Positions 5,526 through 7,647 of a DNA stretch of 7,647 nt are shown in pieces. Source of the DNA: Gammaproteobacteria bacterium (GTDB lineage: Bacteria; Pseudomonadota; Gammaproteobacteria; SZUA-229); NCBI GenBank assembly GCA_026197015.1, contig JAPHRB010000158.1:1-7647 (forward strand). The letters run 5' to 3'. How positions within the stretch are numbered: position 1 is the stretch's first letter; every line of letters starts with the position of its first letter. The position numbers were made by a program, and so were the translations under genes. Below the pieces are notes generated by a model. The model was given only the letters and a program-made list of their open reading frames with translations, was not told the origin of the DNA and did no database searches.

Positions 5526-5774
5526 TTACTTCTTCTTAGCAACACGCTTTTTACGACGTTTAGCTGGCTTTTTCTTAGCAGCTTTTGCAGCTGGTGCAGC
5601 AGTTCCGCCACTCATGCCTTTAACTAAAGCATCAGCACGTTTTGCTGTTTCTTTAGCTTCAGCTGAAACAGCTTTTGCCTGAGTTTTAACTTCTGCTAAC
5701 TTTGCTTTTAATGCTACTAATGGATTTGCTTTTTTAGTAACTTTTTTCTTAGTTTTTCTTTTCTTTGCGGCCAT
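5526..5774 (-). CDS. Histone H1-like Lys/Ala-rich DNA-binding protein
   Basis: An 82-aa, very basic protein with about 25 Lys and 5 Arg against only 4 acidic residues. It has three parts: a basic N-terminal tail (MAAKKRKTKKKVTKK, 1-15), an Ala-rich helical segment with heptad-like spacing (about 18-52), a short GMSGG/TAAPAA hinge, and a second basic tail ending KKPAKRRKKRVAKKK (68-82). This resembles the bacterial H1-like/AlgP-tail proteins that bind DNA non-specifically through PAKK-type repeats and may compact the nucleoid. Low complexity makes finer homology unreliable. It has its own promoter (5844-5871) and terminator (5482-5511), so it is monocistronic. The ribosome site is weak. A ribosomal or RNA-associated role is an alternative. 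Confidence 0.8.
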   Translation of the reverse strand: MAAKKRKTKKKVTKKANPLVALKAKLAEVKTQAKAVSAEAKETAKRADALVKGMSGGTAAPAAKAAKKKPAKRRKKRVAKKK

Positions 5775-5843
5775 GTTTGATACCAGGGTTATTAATGAAA
5801 TTGGTTCTCATATTCTTTGATTAAAAAGTATACGATTAGGTGT

Positions 5844-5871
5844 ATTGTAGCTAATTTTTTAAGTTTAACAA
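5844..5871 (-). promoter_or_regulatory. Sigma70 promoter of the H1-like gene
   Basis: On the minus strand TTGTTA (5866-5871), 16 nt, then TACAAT (5844-5849). The spacer is AT-rich. It would give a leader of roughly 60 nt before the ATG at 5774. Confidence 0.5.
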
Positions 5872-5884
5872 ATAATATTTAAAT

Positions 5885-5901
5885 TAAGTTAAATTAACTT
5901 A
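5885..5901. repeat. Short AT-rich palindrome at the mmcQ-like stop
   Basis: AAGTTAA (5886-5892) and TTAACTT (5894-5900) flank one base, extended by a T:A pair. It overlaps the stop codon of the MmcQ-like gene and lies just upstream of the H1-like promoter. A role is not evident; it is too AT-rich to call a terminator. Confidence 0.35.
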
Positions 5902-6285
5902 TAATTCTTTAAATATTTCTGCTTCAGAATATGCCAGGAGCAAGGCGTTTTTTTCAACTTTTTTTAAACCTTTTACAACTAATGCATATGAGTGATCAAT
6001 CATTTTTTTCATTTCATTTAACGGGATGCTGTCATTCAAAATTATGCTATTCCAGTGTAATTTATTCATATGATAACCGGGTATTACCGCTTCATATACA
6101 TCACGTAAAGCAGCTGCCCTGTATGGCTCACATTTTAAATTCATATACACGTCATTACCTCTGTTAATTAAAATTGCAAATATCTTACTTTTGACCTTAA
6201 ATACTGCTGCATCAACCCCAAACGGAAAATCTTTTGCTGATTCAGGCTTTTCAAGAAGATATTTTTCAGCTGATTTATAATTCAT
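5899..6285 (-). CDS. MmcQ/YjbR-family protein
   Basis: A 128-aa protein of the MmcQ/YjbR family, a double-wing CyaY-like fold annotated as DNA-binding. Family landmarks are DFPFG (19-23), VFKV (28-31), the strand pair KIFAILI...VYMNLKCEP (34-54), the conserved PGYHMNKLHWNSI (69-81) and the C-terminal helix HSYALVVKGL (98-107). Length is typical and complete. The biochemical role of the family is not settled. The start ATG at 6285 has only a weak GAG ribosome site, and the palindrome TAGAGTCACTCTA (6285-6297) overlaps the translation start. It is followed after 124 nt by the independently transcribed H1-like gene. Confidence 0.88.
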   Translation of the reverse strand: MNYKSAEKYLLEKPESAKDFPFGVDAAVFKVKSKIFAILINRGNDVYMNLKCEPYRAAALRDVYEAVIPGYHMNKLHWNSIILNDSIPLNEMKKMIDHSYALVVKGLKKVEKNALLLAYSEAEIFKEL

Positions 6286-6297
6286 AGAGTCACTCTA
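6285..6297. promoter_or_regulatory. Palindrome at the mmcQ-like start codon
   Basis: TAGAGT-C-ACTCTA is a perfect 13-nt palindrome with a single central base. It covers the ribosome site and touches the ATG, so it could hide translation initiation or act as an operator. Short palindromes also arise by chance. Confidence 0.3.
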
Positions 6298-6353
6298 AAC
6301 GGTCTGTTTTTGTACGTCTATTAATGGTTTTTAATGCCACAAATTTCATTCAT

Positions 6354-6381
6354 TGATGTCTGCTCAAAGAGCACGACATCA
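6354..6381. repeat. Strong hairpin between ppk2 end and mmcQ-like gene
   Basis: TGATGTC (6354-6360) pairs with GACATCA (6375-6381), and TGCTC (6361-6365) pairs with GAGCA (6369-6373), around an AAA loop with a single bulged C (6374). That is a 12-bp stem. Neither strand has a T-tract after it, so it is not a standard intrinsic terminator. It lies about 60 nt past the stop of the 44-aa ORF in the direction of transcription and may protect or end the ppk2 transcript. Confidence 0.5.
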
Positions 6382-6441
6382 TTGCTTGATTCATGTGATA
6401 ACTTGTGTAATTTAATCAGCCATTTTATCTATTCATTCAGC

Positions 6442-6576
6442 TTAAGCGGGGCCTGTTGCTACTTCAAATATCAGGCTTAACTCATCATAATGCTCATCAT
6501 GTAATTTATCACCCGTCCGGGTAAGCCGTTCACGAAAATAACCTGTATTTTTCAAAGTATGTTCTGTTTTATGCAC
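6442..6576 (-). CDS. Small 44-aa ORF directly after ppk2
   Basis: An open frame of 44 codons beginning with GTG 2 nt after the ppk2 stop (VHKTEHTLKNTGYFRERL ... SLIFEVATGPA). I do not recognise the family. The composition is soluble and charged, with an Arg/Lys-rich middle (FRERLTRTGDKLHDEH) and a plausible amphipathic end, without signal peptide, membrane segment or cysteine. Upstream the frame closes after two codons, so the GTG is the only start. The ribosome site is weak, and translation would rely on coupling to ppk2. Its placement, protein-like composition and lack of low complexity favour a real gene, but chance cannot be excluded at this size. The sequence from 6286 to 6441 contains no other ORF worth calling. 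Confidence 0.45.
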   Translation of the reverse strand: MHKTEHTLKNTGYFRERLTRTGDKLHDEHYDELSLIFEVATGPA

Positions 6577-6578
6577 GG

Positions 6579-7520
6579 TTATTTAGTCTTTTTGCTTTTC
6601 TCAGGAAAGTCTTTAACCGTCGGTGGCTTCTTCAGGAGGTGTTCACCTTTTTCATAAATAGTTTCCGCTGAGCCGACTATTAAGGAATCTGGATGGCAGG
6701 CAACTTTTGTATTTTTATTAGGATAATCCAGTTTATCTAGCAAAAATCGCATCGCATTAATTCGTGCGCGCTTTTTACAGTCAGACTTGATTACTGTCCA
6801 TGGGGCATCTGCTGTATCTGTGTAGAAAAACATAGCTTCTTTCGCTTCAGTATAATCTTCCCATTTATCCAGCGATGCCATGTCTATAGGACTTAATTTC
6901 CACTGTTTTAATGGATCATGTTTGCGCCCCTGAAAACGCCGAAACTGTTCATTTCGACTCACAGAAAACCATAACTTATATAATTTGATACCACTACGCA
7001 CCAACATTCTCTCAAGCTCTGGTGCCTGACGCATAAACTCCAGGTACTCACCGGGCTGACAAAAACCCATTACCCTTTCCACTCCGGCACGGTTATACCA
7101 CGAGCGGTCTAACATCACTATCTCACCTGCGCTGGGCATGTGTTGTAAGTAACGCTGAAAATACCATTGACCCTGCTCAAGTTCACTGGGTTTTTCAAGT
7201 GCAACAACCCTTGCACCACGCGGATTCATATGTTCCATCATGCGCTTTATTGTGCCGCCCTTACCTGCTGCATCTCGACCTTCAAACAGGATTAGAATTT
7301 TCTGACCGGTTTCTTTCACCCATCCCTGCATTTTTAACAGTTCGATCTGTAACTCTTTCTTTAATGATTCATACTCTTTAGTTTTCATTTTTTCAGAATA
7401 TGGATAATTTGCATCTTCAAATATCTTTCCTTTAGCTAACTGTTGAGTCTCTTCAGTTAATGTCTGATCCTCCCTGTTTGCTGATATTTTAGGCATAGTA
7501 AAATTAGCTTCATTTGTCAT
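6579..7520 (-). CDS. ppk2: Polyphosphate kinase 2 (PPK2)
   Basis: A 313-aa PPK2-family enzyme, which transfers phosphate between polyphosphate and nucleotides in the cytoplasm. The Walker A loop is GRDAAGKGG (81-89), preceded by KILILFE. Walker B and the following helix are IVMLDRSWYNRAGVERVMGF (134-153). The lid region is RRFQGRKHDPLKQWKLSP (194-211), followed by DKWEDYTEAK (218-227). The lead-in YESLKKELQIELLKMQGWVK (50-69) and the single PPK2 domain fit class I, whose members mainly interconvert nucleoside diphosphates and triphosphates. Substrate choice is inference. About 40 N-terminal residues precede the core. The start is clear: GGAGG (7526-7530) lies 5 nt before the ATG. It appears to lead a transcript that continues into the 44-aa ORF. 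No ppk1 or ppx gene is nearby. Confidence 0.95.
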   Translation of the reverse strand: MTNEANFTMPKISANREDQTLTEETQQLAKGKIFEDANYPYSEKMKTKEYESLKKELQIELLKMQGWVKETGQKILILFEGRDAAGKGGTIKRMMEHMNPRGARVVALEKPSELEQGQWYFQRYLQHMPSAGEIVMLDRSWYNRAGVERVMGFCQPGEYLEFMRQAPELERMLVRSGIKLYKLWFSVSRNEQFRRFQGRKHDPLKQWKLSPIDMASLDKWEDYTEAKEAMFFYTDTADAPWTVIKSDCKKRARINAMRFLLDKLDYPNKNTKVACHPDSLIVGSAETIYEKGEHLLKKPPTVKDFPEKSKKTK

Positions 7521-7554
7521 CTTTTCCTCCGTATAAATAACACTTACACCAAGG

Positions 7555-7584
7555 AGTATAGCCCTTTATCACGTCATTTATCAC
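7555..7584 (-). promoter_or_regulatory. Candidate ppk2 promoter with GTGATAAA direct repeat
   Basis: On the minus strand the -10 is TATACT (7555-7560), with GTGATA (7579-7584) as -35 after 18 nt. The 8-mer GTGATAAA occurs twice (7577-7584 and 7565-7572) with a 12-bp period. One copy covers the -35 and the other lies in the spacer, a layout suited to a regulator. The leader would be about 30 nt. Positions 7585-7647 hold nothing further that I can name. Confidence 0.4.
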
Positions 7585-7647
7585 TACTGAATATGGCGTT
7601 GACTTAGCGCATTTTTCCATGACAATGGTTACTTTACAAAAAAAATA

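Noticed and set aside
5931..6167. 78-aa plus-strand ORF opposite the MmcQ/YjbR gene
   Set aside because: Shadow of a well-conserved minus-strand protein, with no recognisable domain or ribosome site.
6286..6330. LexA/SOS box upstream of the MmcQ-like gene
   Set aside because: CTGT is present but the matching ACAG half-site at the right distance is not.
1..7647. CRISPR array, tRNA, rRNA, attachment site or insertion-sequence gene
   Set aside because: No regularly spaced repeats, cloverleaf, rRNA-like segment or transposase/integrase ORF was seen on either strand.

Overview
The window looks like ordinary chromosome from an AT-rich gammaproteobacterium (G+C judged by eye in the mid-to-upper 30s percent). 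This rests on homologues of three small E. coli-type families, YajD (HNH), YehS (DUF1456) and YbcJ (S4), together with an alpha-carbonic anhydrase, a class I-like PPK2 and an H1-like basic protein. The genus cannot be named from the sequence. All recognised genes lie on the minus strand except the yajD-like gene.

Layout, left to right. Positions 1-350 hold a decayed repeat cluster: a 13-bp perfect inverted repeat, a GTTCCCA/TGGGAA hairpin typical of dispersed gammaproteobacterial repeats, and two diverged copies of one unit 188 bp apart. No gene is convincing there. Positions 479-1984 carry a compact minus-strand cluster transcribed right to left: DUF1456/YehS-like, S4/YbcJ-like (overlapping), GreA/GreB-like factor, then a single-RRM protein. 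Three of the four are RNA- or RNA-polymerase-related. Divergent from it is the yajD-like HNH gene (2161-2523, plus). It converges on an AlkC-type DNA glycosylase with a C-terminal Ig-like domain (2542-3654).

Further right are a secreted alpha-carbonic anhydrase (3739-4470), a small cupin protein (4747-5076, start revised to a GTG with a perfect Shine-Dalgarno), and a 416-bp AT-rich gap ending in a strong terminator. Next come the H1-like Lys/Ala-rich protein with its own promoter (5526-5774) and an MmcQ/YjbR-family protein (5899-6285). An intergenic region follows that contains a strong hairpin and a 44-codon ORF (6442-6576) starting 2 nt after the stop of the last gene, PPK2 (6579-7520), whose promoter region has a direct repeat.

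The genes do not form a single pathway. The themes are RNA/transcription handling (left cluster), nucleic-acid maintenance (HNH protein, AlkC, H1-like protein, MmcQ) and housekeeping physiology (CO2/bicarbonate in the periplasm, polyphosphate-nucleotide exchange). I saw no CRISPR array, tRNA, rRNA, transposase or phage gene. No clearly novel system is evident. The best leads are the RRM/Gre/S4/DUF1456 cluster, the uncatalogued 44-aa ORF behind ppk2, and several gene-free hairpins.
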